Source of the DNA: JACDAN01 sp963801855
GTDB taxonomy: Bacteria > Actinomycetota > Thermoleophilia > Gaiellales > Gaiellaceae
NCBI GenBank assembly: GCA_963801855.1
Contig: CAWDGK010000005.1
Location: forward strand, 496,001 to 560,000
DNA length: 64,000 nucleotides
Direction of reading: 5' to 3'
Shown here: positions 29,945-42,123 of the stretch, one piece after another
Position numbering within the stretch: the stretch's first letter is position 1
Layout: each line of letters starts with the position of its first letter
Notes under the pieces: model-generated
What the model was told of the DNA's origin: nothing
Databases searched by the model: none
Seen by the model: only the letters and a program-made list of their open reading frames with translations
Translations under genes and position numbers: made by a program

Positions 29945-31814
29945 CTACGCCAGCTCGATCTCGGCGGGAAGCTCCCGCGGCTCCGGCGCCTCGAGCTCGT
30001 GGCGTGCCCGCACGTCGAAGTAGACATACGCGGTCATGAGCGCCACGAACGGCATCGTCAGTGCGTAGACAACGCCGGCGACGATGTTCAGGAGGGCGAA
30101 CGGCGCCTCCGTCAGGAGGATGAGCAGCGCGCCGAGAAGCGGCCCGGCGACGAGCGCGAGCGCGCTGCCGACTCCGACAAGGAACGCGACCCGCAGCCAC
30201 CGGCCGCGCACGAGCTCGGAGCTTCTGCGGAGCGCGCCGACCGCGCGAGGGCCCTCGAGCTCGACCACCTGGGCCGCGAGCGACCAGCGGACGGCGACGA
30301 AGATCGCGACCGGGATCAGCACGCCCGTCGCGGTCAGGACTAGCAAGGAGGCGGCGAGGATTCCGGAGGCTCCGAGCAGGGGCCGCGCCCGGCGGAGGGC
30401 GAGCCGGTAGGCGTCGAGCGGCCCGACCTCCTGCCTTTGGTCGATGCGGACGAGCGCACAGGCCGTGGCCGCCTGGACGAGCGCGAGACCGAGCAGCGTG
30501 AGGGTCGTTCCGATCAGCAGGGCCAGGACAACGACGACCCCGGCGCCTTCTCCATCCGAGTCTGCGCGGAGCAGCAGCCCCTGGAGCAGGGTGATCAGCA
30601 GCACGATCGGGATCAGGAGGACGCCGATGCCGAGGAAGAGCGGCGCCCGCGCGACGTACATGCGGCTCGCGGCCGAGAGGATCTGGCCCCACGTGCGGCG
30701 GCGTGCGACGCGGAGCGGGGCGACCGGCGTCCAGGTTGCCTTCGCCGCGGCGTAGGCAACGAGCGCGAGCAGTAGTGCCAGCGCGCCCAGCACGAGCCCC
30801 GGCCTCCGCATGAGCTTGATCAGCCCGACCGAGCCGGTCTCGACCGCGGTGCAGAAGAAGTCCGTGGCGCCCGTCCCGAACACGCCGCTCGCCGGCACCC
30901 CGTAGCTCCTGTCGCGCCAGCCCTCGGACCACTCGACCGGCTCAGTCCACTGCGTCTTGTCGTTCGGGCCGGTCGGGCCGTTGAAGAACGCCTCTTGGAG
31001 CTCGCCCCAACGCCCTTCGAAGGCGATCCATGGGAAGGCTTCGCGGGCAGCCGCCGGGTCGCTCGGGATCGTCTCGACGGTGGGCTCGAGCTCGACGTGC
31101 GGCCCGCGGGTGTCGTCGCATCCGACGCCCTGCTCTCCGGAGCTGCCGATGTAGAGCGCCTCTTCGAAGAAGTTCGCGTGCGAGCCGGCCGCCGGGTAGA
31201 CGACCGGGCGACGTCCGTCCACGATCTCGAGTTTCTCCTCGCCCCACTCGGCCACCTCGGCGCCCTCGTGTTGGCTGTAGCCGACGGAAACCGGTTCGCG
31301 ACTCGAGCGCCTCCTTCGCATTCGCCGCGTCGAAGAGGAGCTGGATCATTTCCCAGTCGCCCTCGTGGAGGTTGTTCCAGTCGTTGTAGACGTAGAAGAG
31401 CCAGTACTGGAGCGCGACCTTTCCCGCGTCGGCGACGACGTGCGCGTAGACGGTCGGCTCGCTTCCCTCGGCGATGCGGCGGCCCCAGCGCTCGTAGTCG
31501 CAGCCGGGGTCGAGCGCGTCGCCGGGAAAGTCGAGGTGGTACTCGTAGCGGCCCGGGAGGTCGCCCCCAACCGGGGCGATCTTCACGAGGTCGGTGGGCC
31601 GCCATGGCCCGCGGAGGGCCACGCTCTCCTCGCCCAAGATGGTGTCGACGTCGGTCGGCTCGTACGGCTCGCCCGGCCCGCACTCCTCCTCCTGCTCGAC
31701 GAGGCGTACGACGGGCGCGTGGCGCTCGGCCAGTGCCTGCTCGTCGGCGAGGTCGGCCGACGCGCTCGGCGCGAAGACGAGGACGGCTAGGCCGGCGAGC
31801 GCGAGTGCCTTCAT
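29945..31814 (-). CDS. Secreted Vps62-like domain fused to multi-pass membrane domain (one frameshift)
   Basis: About 620 aa once a frameshift near 31307 is repaired. ATG 31814 opens a signal peptide (MKALALAGLAVLVFAPSASA). The extracellular part resembles Vps62/DUF946 proteins: YEYHLDFPGD, VALQYWLFYVYNDWNN, the hallmark HEGDWEMIQLLF, and later VYPAAGSHANFFEEALYIG. A membrane segment (GLVLGALALLLALVAYAAA) leads to a region with about five further membrane helices of the Yip/DUF-type glycerophosphodiester phosphodiesterase membrane domain. The combination puts the Vps62 domain outside and the helices in the membrane. The function is unknown. Confidence 0.75.
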
Positions 31815-31932
31815 CGCGCGGGTTTCGACGCGAGGACGTCGAGTCCCAGCCTGGTGAACGCCGTCACGACGGAGGATTGTCAACGAGGCGCGGGCGGCGC
31901 GAGACAGCTGCGTGTCTCTTGAACCCGCTCAG

Positions 31933-31961
31933 CTGAAAACGCGGCGCCGGAGACATACGAT
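31933..31961 (+). promoter_or_regulatory. Candidate promoter of the acetyl-CoA synthetase gene
   Basis: CTGAAA at 31933-31938 and TACGAT at 31956-31961, 17 nt apart, ending 8 nt before ATG 31970. A TGACGTCA palindrome at 31963-31970 overlaps the start codon and could be an operator. Confidence 0.4.
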
Positions 31962-31969
31962 CTGACGTC

Positions 31970-33933
<1,964 letters not shown>

Positions 33934-33937
<4 letters not shown>

Positions 33938-34380
33938 ACCACCGCCAGCTCGGGGTCGACCTCTACAACTCGTCCTGGGCGCTCATGGAGAAGGCCGAGC
34001 GCACGCCCGAGGAGGACGACGAGCTCGTCCACCACGTCCATGCCTCGTTGTACCACTGGCTCCAGGCGCCCGAGTGCGAGCCGAAGCACCGCGCTCGGGG
34101 TGAGTGGCTCTGTTCGCGTGCCTACTCGGTGCTCGGAAGAGGCGAGCCTGCCCTGCATCACGCGCAGCGCTGCCTCGCGATCTGCGAGCAGCACGCGGAC
34201 AACGTCGAGGACTGGGACCTCGCGTTCGCCTACGAGGCGCTCGCGCGCGCCCACCGCGTCGCCGGCCACCAGGACGAAGCGCGGAGCCACGAGAAACGCG
34301 GCCGCAGGCTCGCCGAGCGGATCGAGGATCCGGAGGACAAGGAAATCGTCCTCAGGGACTACGCCACGCTCGAGAGATGA
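33934..34380 (+). CDS. Small TPR-like hypothetical protein
   Basis: 148 aa from ATG 33934, which overlaps the Acs stop (ATGA) and so is probably coupled to it. The protein is all-helical: SSWALMEKAERTPEEDDELV, then three short helical pairs (RGEWLCSRAYSVLGRGEPAL, DLAFAYEALARAHRVAGHQD). This looks like two or three TPR units. In the assembled sequence it reads in frame with the shifted end of Acs, but the stop-start overlap argues for a separate gene. The function is not recognised. Confidence 0.6.
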
Positions 34381-34404
34381 TGGAAATCGAGCAGGGCTAG
34401 TGGG

Positions 34405-34662
34405 TCAGTTTGACGCAAAGGGGCCGACCTTGCGGGTCTCGACCTCGACTCCGTTCCGGTTCCGGAACTCGCAGCTGTAGGCGAAATCGCGCCAAGACCA
34501 ATGCTGCTCCCACCCGCTGTAGCCGTCATTGCCGCCTATGGTGGCGCACTGATTCTCGGCGTCCTTACTCAGACCGGCTGACACGACAACGCAGCCGGCG
34601 AGCCCGACGATCACCAGGGCGGCCACGGAAAGAACGCGGACTGTCCATCGCCACCAGCGCAC
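34405..34662 (-). CDS. Small membrane-anchored hypothetical protein
   Basis: 85 aa from GTG 34662. A basic N-terminus (MRWWRWTVR) and hydrophobic stretch VLSVAALVIVGLAGCVVV form a membrane anchor or a lipoprotein signal (LAGC could be a lipobox). The outer part has two cysteines (ENQCATIGG and FAYSCEFRN) that may pair. In the assembly the frame is open upstream into the M16 gene, but it starts after the M16 stop at 34767. It is convergent with the TPR-like gene, 24 nt away. No family was recognised. Confidence 0.5.
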   Translation of the reverse strand: MRWWRWTVRVLSVAALVIVGLAGCVVVSAGLSKDAENQCATIGGNDGYSGWEQHWSWRDFAYSCEFRNRNGVEVETRKVGPFASN

Positions 34663-34766
34663 GCCGACACTGTAGGGCCGGCGTGGCGGGTCGAGCGCCG
34701 GGGCGCTTCGGCTCACGCGATCACCGAAGCAGGCCGCGCGGAACCCTTGGACGCCGCGAAAGGAAG

Positions 34767-36039
34767 CTAGCCGGCCAGGATCTTCTCGAAGCGCTCCGCG
34801 TCGTCGAACGGCCCGATCAACGCCAGCTTCAGCCCGTTCTTGCCGATCACGTCCTGCGCGACCCGCTGGACGTCCTCGATCGTGACCGCGTCGATTCCGG
34901 CCAGCACGTCCGCCGGCTCCTCGACCTCGCCCTCGAGCACCTCGCGGCGCAGCCCGAACATGATCATCCCGTGCGGGCTCTCGGTCGCCAGCACGAAGCG
35001 GCCCTTGGCGACGTTCTTCGACTTCTCGAGCTCCGCGGCGGGCACCGGCTCGGCGGCGATCTTCTTCAGCTCCCGCGCGATCGTCTCGATCGCCTCGTCG
35101 ATGCGGTTGATGTCGACGCCGGCCTGCGAGTAGAGCGTCCCGGTGTCGGTGTACGAGTGGTTCGTCGCGAAGACGTAGTACGCGAGCGCCGCGCCGCTCG
35201 CGCACCTCGGTGAAGAGGCGCGAGGACATCCCCGTTCCGAGCACGGTTCCGAGCAGCTGGAGGGCGTACCGGTCGGGATGGGAGAGCGCGTAGCTCGGGA
35301 CGCCCATCGCGATGTGCGCCTGGTCGGACTCCTTCGTGTGGATGTGGACGTTGCTCCCGGATCCGTTCGTCGACTCGAGCGGCGCCGGTCGGCCGGCATC
35401 CTCCGCCTCGACCTCGCCGAGCAGCTCCACGATCTCCTGCCGGACGCTCTCGTCGAAGTTTCCGGCGACGCCGACGACCATCTTCGGCGCCGTGTACCAG
35501 CGGTTGACGTAGTCGAGGAAGGTCTCGCGGGTGGCGTCGCGCACCGTCTCCTTGCGGCCGATGATGTCCCAGCCGAGCGGCGTGTCGCCGTAGAGGAGCT
35601 GGTGGTAGACCCCGCCGATGTAGTCGCGCGGCGTGTCGAAGTACATGTTCATCTCCTCGACGATCACGCCCTTCTCGCGCTCGATCTCCTCCGGATCGAA
35701 CTTCGAGTTCCGAAGCATGTCGACGAGGACGTCGAAGGCGCGCCCGCGGTGCTCGGCTGCGCACTTGACGTAGTACCCCGTGTACTCCTTGCCGGTGAAG
35801 GCGTTGAACTCCGCGCCGATCCCGTCGAGCTCGTTGCCGATCATCTGCGCCGTGGGCCGGTTCTCGGTGCCCTTGAAGAACATGTGCTCGGCGAAGTGCG
35901 CGATCCCGCTCGTCTCGGCGGTCTCGTAGCGCGAGCCGGCGGAGAGCATGATGAAACAGGCGACCGACTGCACCTGCGGCATCGGCGCGGACAGGAGGCG
36001 CAGCCCGTTCGGCAGCACCTCTCGCTGGAAGACGGCCAT
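34767..36039 (-). CDS. M16-family zinc peptidase (PqqL/processing-peptidase type; one frameshift)
   Basis: About 424 aa. The inverted zinc motif HFAEH is at residues 48-52, with the downstream glutamate in VIVEEMNMYFDTPRD, so the catalytic half is intact. A frameshift near 35205 splits the R-Y region; repaired, it reads SSRLFTEVRE...ALAYYVFATNHSY, the usual C-terminal half. Bacterial members of this size act as dimers and degrade or trim peptides. The ATG start overlaps the thioesterase stop (ATGA). Often found near polynucleotide phosphorylase in actinobacteria, but that gene is not here. Confidence 0.85.
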
Positions 36040-36449
36040 CAGACGGTCACCTCCGGCGCGAGCCACTCGCGCCACTCGGCAGGGATCTCCACGCTCGTTC
36101 CTCCTCTGTAGTCGTAGCCGACGAGGACGCTCTTGCCCTCTGCCGCCAGCCGTCCGTCGGCCTGAATCGCATACTCCAGCTCGAAGCTCTTCGTTCCGAC
36201 TCGCAAGGTTCGGACCCCGACCTCGATCTCCTCGCCGAACGCGATCGGCGAGCGGAAATCCACCTCCGTCCGCGCGAGGATCAGGCTCTGCTGCGGATTG
36301 GAGCCGGCTCCGTGCGCCGCGAGGAACGCGATGCGCGCGGACTCCATGTACGTGAGGAAGACGGCGTTGTTGACATGGCCCATGCCGTCGAGGTCACGGA
36401 ACCGCACCGACTCCCGGTGCACGAAGTCGAAGCCGTCCACTGCGCTCAT
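36039..36449 (-). CDS. Acyl-CoA thioesterase (4HBT hot-dog family)
   Basis: 136 aa. The catalytic 4HBT motif is DLDGMGHVNNAVFLTYMESAR near residue 20, followed by TEVDFRSPIAFGEEIEV and FELEYAIQADGRLAAEGKSV. Members hydrolyse acyl-CoA thioesters in the cytoplasm. The aspartate of RDLDGMGHVNN aligns with the catalytic residue of YbgC/4-hydroxybenzoyl-CoA thioesterases. It is co-transcribed with the M16 peptidase and divergent from the SIS-domain gene, with 15 bp between starts. The acyl specificity is unknown. Confidence 0.85.
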   Translation of the reverse strand: MSAVDGFDFVHRESVRFRDLDGMGHVNNAVFLTYMESARIAFLAAHGAGSNPQQSLILARTEVDFRSPIAFGEEIEVGVRTLRVGTKSFELEYAIQADGRLAAEGKSVLVGYDYRGGTSVEIPAEWREWLAPEVTV

Positions 36450-36464
36450 GGTATAGACGCCTAG

Positions 36465-37328
36465 ATGATCGGCAAGGAGACCCGAGAGGCCATCTTCGCG
36501 CAACCGGAGTGGCTCCGGCAGGTGCCGACCGACGAGAGTCTCCCGGACCGCCGCATCCTCTTCACCGGCTGCGGGACCTCTTTCCACGCGGCGCAAACGG
36601 GAGGCGAGGCGGTGCAGGCGCTCGAGCTCGTCCTGCGTCCCGAGCGGGACGCCGACGTCCTCGTCGCTGTCAGCCACGAGGGCACCACGAAACTCACGCT
36701 CGAGGCCGTCCAGGCCTGGCCCGGCGAGACCTGGCTCGTGACGGGCGCACCCGACAGCCCGCTCGCGCGTGAGTGCGACAACGTCGTCGTCGCCACGCCC
36801 GAGATCGAGAAGAGCTGGTGCCACACGGCGAGCTACACCTGCGCGGTCACCGCCATCGCCGCACTCCTCGGTCAGGACGTCTCGGAGCTGCCCGGCGCCG
36901 TCGAGGAGGAGCTCGAGCGGCCTGCTCTGGCGAGCGAGCACGAGCGGTTCGTCATCGCCGGGGCCGGCAGTGCCTGGCCGACGGCGCAGGAGGCGGCGCT
37001 CAAGCTCCGCGAAGGCGCGTTCGTCGCCGCGGAGGCGCACCACACCGAGCAGCTCCTGCACGGCCATCTCGCAGCGGTCGACGAGTCAGTCCGCTGTTTC
37101 GTCCTCGAAGGAGAGGGGCTGCGCTCGGCCGAACGGGCGAGAGACGCACTGGCCGCACTCCGCGAGCTCGGGTGTGACGTCGAGTTCGTGCCGACTCGCC
37201 ATCCGGTCGTCGACATCGTGCGCTTCCAGCTCCTGACGCTCGCGCTCGCCGAGGCGCGCGGCGTGAATCCCGATCACATCCGTACCGACGACCCGCGCTG
37301 GAAGCGGGCCCGCGAGTCCTACGACTAG
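36465..37328 (+). CDS. SIS-domain protein, GlmS-isomerase/AgaS-like
   Basis: 287 aa made of two SIS domains. The first has the sugar-phosphate loop ILFTGCGTSFHAAQTGGEA (about 31-49) and LVAVSHEGTTKLTLEA; the second has FVIAGAGSAWPTAQEAALKL and the glutamate-histidine EAHHTEQLLHG. This is the isomerase half of glucosamine-6-phosphate synthase without the glutaminase half, as in AgaS and FrlB-type deglycases. It probably acts on an amino-sugar phosphate. It has no partner on the same strand and is divergent from the thioesterase. Confidence 0.8.
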   Translation: MIGKETREAIFAQPEWLRQVPTDESLPDRRILFTGCGTSFHAAQTGGEAVQALELVLRPERDADVLVAVSHEGTTKLTLEAVQAWPGETWLVTGAPDSPLARECDNVVVATPEIEKSWCHTASYTCAVTAIAALLGQDVSELPGAVEEELERPALASEHERFVIAGAGSAWPTAQEAALKLREGAFVAAEAHHTEQLLHGHLAAVDESVRCFVLEGEGLRSAERARDALAALRELGCDVEFVPTRHPVVDIVRFQLLTLALAEARGVNPDHIRTDDPRWKRARESYD

Positions 37329-37338
37329 GTCTAGCGGC

Positions 37339-38631
37339 CTAGAAGTCCCCGCCGCCGCCGAAGTCCCCGCCGCCGCCGCCGAAGTCGCCGCCCCCGAAGT
37401 CGCCGCCGCCCATGTCGCCGCCGCCGAGGTCGTCGTAGCCGCCCTGGTTCCCCGCCTCTGCAACGCCGGTCCCGCCGAAGCCGCCGCCGAGCATCGAGCC
37501 GATGAAGAATGCGGGCAGGATCATCCCGCTGCCGTAGAAGCCTCCGGCCCAGCCGCCGTAGTAGGCCGGTGCGTCGTAGATCGGGCGGCGGCCGCCGCCG
37601 ACCGGCACCTGGCGCGTGTCGCGGCTCCTCGCCCGCCTCGACCTTCCGGGCGTCCGCCTCGCAGGCGGGAACCTGGATCGGCCCCGCGTACGGCGAGTCC
37701 CAGGTCACATCCCGCGCGGAGGTTCCATGGCGAGGGTCGAAGACGCAGGGTGGACGGTCCGGCGGCGGCTCCTTCCCGGCCAGCAGCGCCTTCGAGACCT
37801 CCATCTCCCGGCGTCCCTCGGCGAGGGACGAGGTCACCTTCGAGATGTCCCGTGGAGACTTGGCCTTGTCGAAGGAGTCGTCGGCGCGCTGGTACGAGTC
37901 CATCGCACGCACGTAGGCTTCCTTCGCCTCGGGCGTGCAGCTCCAGGCCGCTCCACTTCGTCGTCCAGGCCGACCACGTCGTCCGCGAGCGCGACGAGAT
38001 CCTCCCGTGCGACCGCCTTCACGTCGGCCAGCTCCCGCTTCTGCTCCTGGCCCCGACGGAACTTCCGGAAGCCGAAGAAGGCCGCGATCGCTCCACCGGC
38101 GACGAGGAGCCAGGTCGGGAAGCCGCCGCCGCTGTCCTCGCTCTCGGCGGTGCTCTCTGACCGCTCTCGGACCGCTCCGACCCGCTGCACGAAATCGAGG
38201 AGGACGGCGGTCACCCCCTCATCCCTGTTCGTGAGAAACGCCCTGGTGGCGAGCGCTCCCGCCTGGTCCCGGCCGAGATCGGTGCTGACGGCGCGGAACT
38301 GGTTGCCGACGACGACCGCGTAGACACCGTCCGATCCGACGAGCCGCCCGAGCCGCAGAGCGACATCGGCCGTCGTCCCACCGCCCTCTTGCCGCGCAGA
38401 AGCGGGCAGCACCGCGACAAAGAGAGGCCCGCCGGCCTTCTCGTCGATGGCGCGCTCCAGGCGACGCTCCTCATCCGCGCTCACGAGCGTCGTTTCGGGA
38501 TGGACGAAAACAGCGTCCGACTTGAGCTCCTCGGCGGTCCGCTCGAGCAGGGTGTCCTGCGCCAGCACCTGCGCCGGCGCGGGCGCGGCCAATGCGAGCG
38601 CCGCCAGCACGGTGAGACCAAGCGCCCTCAT
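37339..38631 (-). CDS. TPM-domain (TLP18.3/YgcG-like) membrane protein with Gly-rich tail (two frameshifts)
   Basis: About 430 aa. The signal peptide is MRALGLTVLAALALAAPAPA; the TPM domain runs from about 50 to 165 (LERAIDEKAGGPLFVAVLPA, DGVYAVVVGNQFRAVS); one membrane helix follows (TWLLVAGGAIAAFFGF), then a cytoplasmic helical region. Frameshifts near 37945 and 37615 separate that region from a C-terminal tail rich in GGGDFGGGG, typical of YgcG-type proteins. TPM domains have been linked to membrane-protein and photosystem repair; the bacterial role is uncertain. Its ATG overlaps the epimerase stop. Confidence 0.75.
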
Positions 38632-39600
38632 GCCGCCTGCCAGGCTTCGAGCAGCTCGCGTTCGCGTTCAGGCTTCATACCGGCATCGTCTGTCGTCTCT
38701 GCCCCTTCCAGCGCTCCGCGAACCGTCTCCTCGATGGGCCGGAACCGGAGCCCGGCCGCCTCGGCTCGTGAGACGTCAGCCTTGTTCATGCCGACCCAGT
38801 CCGGGTCGGCGAGCCAAAGGGGCAGCTCCATCCACTCGCCGACCTCGTGCTGCTGGAGAAACTCCTCGGAGACGAAGACGGGTGTGGCGTCGGAGCCCGA
38901 CACCGTGCGCCCGGCCTCGATCAGCTCTTCCCACGAGACGCCGGGGCGGGTGGCGTTGAACGCGCCCCGACTCGCCGCGCTCGAGCAGGTCGACCATCCA
39001 TGCGCCGAGATCGCGGGCGTCGATGAACTGAACGATGTTCTCGGGGTCGCCGGGGACGAGAACCTCGCCGCCGCGCGCGACCCGGTGCGGCCAGTAGGTA
39101 AACCGCCCGGTCGGGTCGTTGGGGCCGACGATCAGCCCGGGCCGGACGATGATCGCCCGGTCGCCGTAGACCTCCCAGACGGCGTCCTCGCAGAGCGCTT
39201 TCAGCGGCCCGTAGTTCTCGTAGTCCTCGCGCAGCTCGTCGGCCGGCATGTCTCCGAGCTGGCCCCGTGGCGCGTCCTCGTCGGGCCCGGAGCTCAGGTC
39301 CGCGTAGACGGAGACGCTGGAGACGAAGAGGTAGCGATCCGTCGAGTCGCGCAGTGCCTCGGCGGAGGCGCGGACGACGTGGGGGAGGTACCCGGAGGGG
39401 TCGATCACGGCATCCCAGCGGCGGTTTTCGAGCGCCGAGAGGTCGGCGGTGCGGTCGCCGCGGAGCTTCTCGACGTCCGGGAAGAGGTCGGGGTTCGTCT
39501 CGCCCCGGTTGAAGAGCGTCACGTCGTGGCCGCGTTCGAGCGCCGTTTCGACGGCCGCGCGGCCGAGGAACTTCGTGCCTCCGAGAGTGAGGATCTTCAC
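38628..39600 (-). CDS. NAD-dependent epimerase/dehydratase family protein (one frameshift)
   Basis: About 324 aa, GTG start. The Rossmann fold opens with ILTLGGTKFLGRAAVETALE and the family features LFNRGETNPDLFP, FVSSVSVYAD, and VVRPGLIVGPNDPTGRFTYW follow. A frameshift near 38965 splits the C-terminus; after it comes SWEELIEAGRTVSGSDATPV. The extended-SDR catalytic YxxxK appears as YENYGPLKALCE. Similar reductases with GGTxFLG motifs include isoflavone-reductase-like and RNA-binding CSP41-like proteins. The substrate is unknown. It is followed by the TPM-domain gene with a 4-bp overlap. Confidence 0.8.
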
Positions 39601-39617
39601 GGCTCCCCGTAGCTTGC

Positions 39618-40746
39618 CTACGGAGAGAAGGCCCGGAGCTCCACGAGCAGCCGGTCGACTTCCTCGACCGTGTTGTAGTGGACGATCCCGACGCGCACGG
39701 CGCCGTCCGCCAGGCCGAGCCGTTTCATGACCTCGACTGCGTAGTAGTCGCCGTCCCAGACGAAGATCCCGCGCTCGCCGAGCTGGGCGGCGACCTCGGT
39801 CGGTGACAGCCCGTCGACGTTCAGGGCGAACGTCGGCACCCGGCCGTCCATCGTCGGCGGCCCGTAGAGCGTCACGTTCTCCGGGAGCCCCTGGAGGAAC
39901 AGGCGGCCGAGCTCCCGCTCGTGGCCGACGATCGTCTCCCAGCCGATCGACTCGATGTACTCGACGGCGGCGACGAACCCCGCGAGCAGCTCGTGCTGCA
40001 TCGTCCCGGTCTCGTAGCCGGGCGCGGGCCGGACTTTGTACGGCCGCCAGCGCTCCAGCAGCTCGCGCCGGACGTACGGCGAGCCCCATGTGCGGGCCGT
40101 AGAACTTGTACGGGGAACAGAGGAGAACATCGGGTTTCATCGCTTCGACGTTCGTCCGTTCGTGGGGCGCCGAGTGGACGGCGTCCACCCAGGCGAGGGC
40201 GCCCGCCTCGTGGGCGAGCTCGCAGACGCGATGGGCGTTGATGGACGTGCCGAGCGCATTCGAAGCGAACGGGAAGGCGACGACTCGGGTTCGGTCCGAG
40301 AGCAGCGACTCGAGGTCGGAGAGGTCGTAGTCGGCGAAACGCACGACGATCCCGATGTCGTGCTGAAGCTCCAGCCAGGGCGCGACGTTGGCGTCGTGGT
40401 CGAGCCGCGTGCAGACGACCTCGTCGCCCTCGCGCAGCTCCCGGCCGAGCGTGCGGGTCAGCATGAAGTTGAGGTTGGTCATGCTCGGCCCGAAGATCGT
40501 CTCTTCAGGGGCGCAAGTGAGGAAGCGCGCGGCCGTTGCGCGCGCCTCTTCGACGAGCGCCCCGCTTCGCCGGCTCGTTTCGAACTGGCCGCCGACGTTC
40601 GCGTTCGACTCGCGGAGGTAGTTCGCGATCGCGTCGATCACCGAGTCGGGAACCTGCGTCCCGGCCGGCCCGTCGAAGAACGCGTACGGCCGCTGGAGCG
40701 AGGAGAACCGCGCGCGGATCGCCTCGATGTCGTTGGCTAGCCGCAT
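39618..40746 (-). CDS. Cysteine-desulfurase-like aminotransferase class V (VC1184 subfamily; one frameshift)
   Basis: About 376 aa. The subfamily-specific start FFDGPAGTQVPDSVIDAIANY and NANVGGQFETSR are clear. The PLP lysine lies in LLCSPYKFYGPHMG, with the aspartate-histidine pair at AWVDAVHSAPH. A frameshift near 40095 joins this to the C-terminal domain (RELLERWRPYKVRPAP, VRVGIVHYNTVEEVDRLLVE). The catalytic cysteine of true SufS/IscS proteins is not evident, so the reaction may be a lyase or transaminase rather than desulfuration. It overlaps the upstream esterase by 10 bp and lies 17 nt before the epimerase. Confidence 0.85.
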
Positions 40747-41495
40747 GTCTTCAGAGCCCTGACGTAGAAGGCCATGTACTCGTCGAAGTGCTCCCGCCAG
40801 TATCCGGTCGAGTGATCGCCGGGCGGTGTCTTCGCCGGCGAGTCGACGACTGCGCCGAGCAGCACCGTGTTGCGGCGGAACGGATCGTCGATGCCGACGT
40901 CCAGCCAGACTTGCGCGCCTCGGAACAGATCGGGATCGGCCTGAGCGAGCTCGAGGACGTCGTGCCGCTCGAAGTCCTCGGCGCTGTCGAAGGCACCGGC
41001 CGGCGTCTCGCCGCCTTCCTCCCAGAGCGCCGGCGAGTGCCCGCCGACTGCGCAAAAGGCTCGTTGCCGCGCGAGGTCCAACGCGCCGAAGCCGCCCATC
41101 GAGAAACCGCCGATCGCCTCACGCTCGGGATTGGTCTTCAGGCGCTCGCGCGCAGCCGGGATGGCCTCGCGCAGGACATGCGTTCCCCAGTCGAAGTCGT
41201 CTCGGTCGTGGTAGTAGCTGTGATCGCCGCCGTCGACGAGGAGCACGGCGGGCGCGTTCTCCCCTTCGGCCTCGAGGGCAGTTTCTAACTCGGGCCAAAG
41301 GATCTCCTTCGGGGTCCCGCCACGCTGGTGCAGAAGAATGAGGAGTGGCGCACCTTCCTTTGCCGCAGGGATTACGCGGTGCTGCCGCTCGCCGATCACG
41401 AGTGGTTGACCCGGCCCATCGTCACCTCCCCGATACCACGCGTAGCCGATGACTCCGACTGCGACCGCCAACCCGGTCGCGAGGATCCACTTCAC
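40737..41495 (-). CDS. Membrane-anchored alpha/beta hydrolase (esterase D-like)
   Basis: 252 aa, GTG start. Residues 1-22 are a membrane anchor or signal (MKWILATGLAVAVGVIGYAW). The hydrolase domain has LLILLHQRGGTPKEI for the oxyanion region and the nucleophile elbow GGFSMGGFGALDLA, as in esterase D and Ag85-type mycolyl transferases. A late aspartate (VWLDVGIDDPFR) and histidine (GDHSTGYWREHFDEY) complete the triad. It would act outside the membrane. It overlaps the OsmC-like gene's stop by 4 bp. Confidence 0.8.
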   Translation of the reverse strand: MKWILATGLAVAVGVIGYAWYRGGDDGPGQPLVIGERQHRVIPAAKEGAPLLILLHQRGGTPKEILWPELETALEAEGENAPAVLLVDGGDHSYYHDRDDFDWGTHVLREAIPAARERLKTNPEREAIGGFSMGGFGALDLARQRAFCAVGGHSPALWEEGGETPAGAFDSAEDFERHDVLELAQADPDLFRGAQVWLDVGIDDPFRRNTVLLGAVVDSPAKTPPGDHSTGYWREHFDEYMAFYVRALKTCG

Positions 41496-41899
41496 AGGTC
41501 GCGGCCGTTGACGCGCCAGCTATAGCGCGGTGCCGGCTTGAGCGACGCGCCGATGAAGCATCCCCATTCGGCGCTCTCGAGCAGCGGGCGAAGGTCGGCC
41601 TCCGCGATCTCGCCTCCGAGCTGGACGTCGAGCTTGCACTCGATGTTGACGAATCCGTAGCGGTCGTCCTCCTCGCGGCGGGTCACGGTTCCAGAAGCGT
41701 GGGCGGAGGTGCGCACCTCGAGCCCTTTCTGGCGGGCGAAGTGGTCGAGGCTCGAGATCGAGCAGCGCGCAAGCGCAGCGAGGAGCAGATGCTCGGCGGT
41801 CGCCTCACCCTCGATTCGCACCGGATTGCCGTCCACGGACAGGGCTCCGGCCTCGTCGAGCGAGATCCAGTAGTCGAAGTGCTTCGCGCGAACGGTCAC
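41492..41899 (-). CDS. OsmC-family peroxiredoxin-like protein
   Basis: 135 aa. The two cysteines of the OsmC/Ohr active site are present: HLLLAALARCSISSLDHFA and SAEWGCFIGASLK, with the conserved EATAEHLL glutamate. Such proteins reduce organic hydroperoxides in the cytoplasm as homodimers. It is the first gene of a minus-strand series (OsmC, esterase, aminotransferase, epimerase, TPM protein) linked mostly by overlaps. A redox role fits the SigR-type system at the left end, but no such promoter was seen here. Confidence 0.85.
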   Translation of the reverse strand: MTVRAKHFDYWISLDEAGALSVDGNPVRIEGEATAEHLLLAALARCSISSLDHFARQKGLEVRTSAHASGTVTRREEDDRYGFVNIECKLDVQLGGEIAEADLRPLLESAEWGCFIGASLKPAPRYSWRVNGRDL

Positions 41900-41928
41900 C
41901 GTCCGGCGTGCAATTTACGGTCAGACGC

Positions 41929-42123
41929 ATGCGGTTGCGCGCCCTAGACGAAGCCGAGTGCTACGCCCGCTGCTACGGCGTCCACGAAGAGGCCGTCCAG
42001 GTCATCGAGCTGCAACCTCGGCGGACGCGCTATGAAACGAGCCTCAGTGGCGAGGACATCCGACGACTCTTCGAAGTCCGGCTCGACTCGCGCGAGCCCT
42101 TCGAAGCCGCCGAAGCCGCGTAG
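41929..42123 (+). CDS. Small conserved-looking hypothetical protein
   Basis: 64 aa from ATG 41929 (MRLRALDEAECYARCYG); a GTG 7 codons upstream is an alternative. It is basic and acidic by turns, with two cysteines (ECYARC), a segment VQVIELQPRRTRYETSLSG and no membrane helix. Its 3' part overlaps the possible start of mug by about 90 bp in a different frame, so the two are probably co-translated. No domain was recognised. Its codon use matches its neighbours, which supports it as a real gene. Confidence 0.5.
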   Translation: MRLRALDEAECYARCYGVHEEAVQVIELQPRRTRYETSLSGEDIRRLFEVRLDSREPFEAAEAA

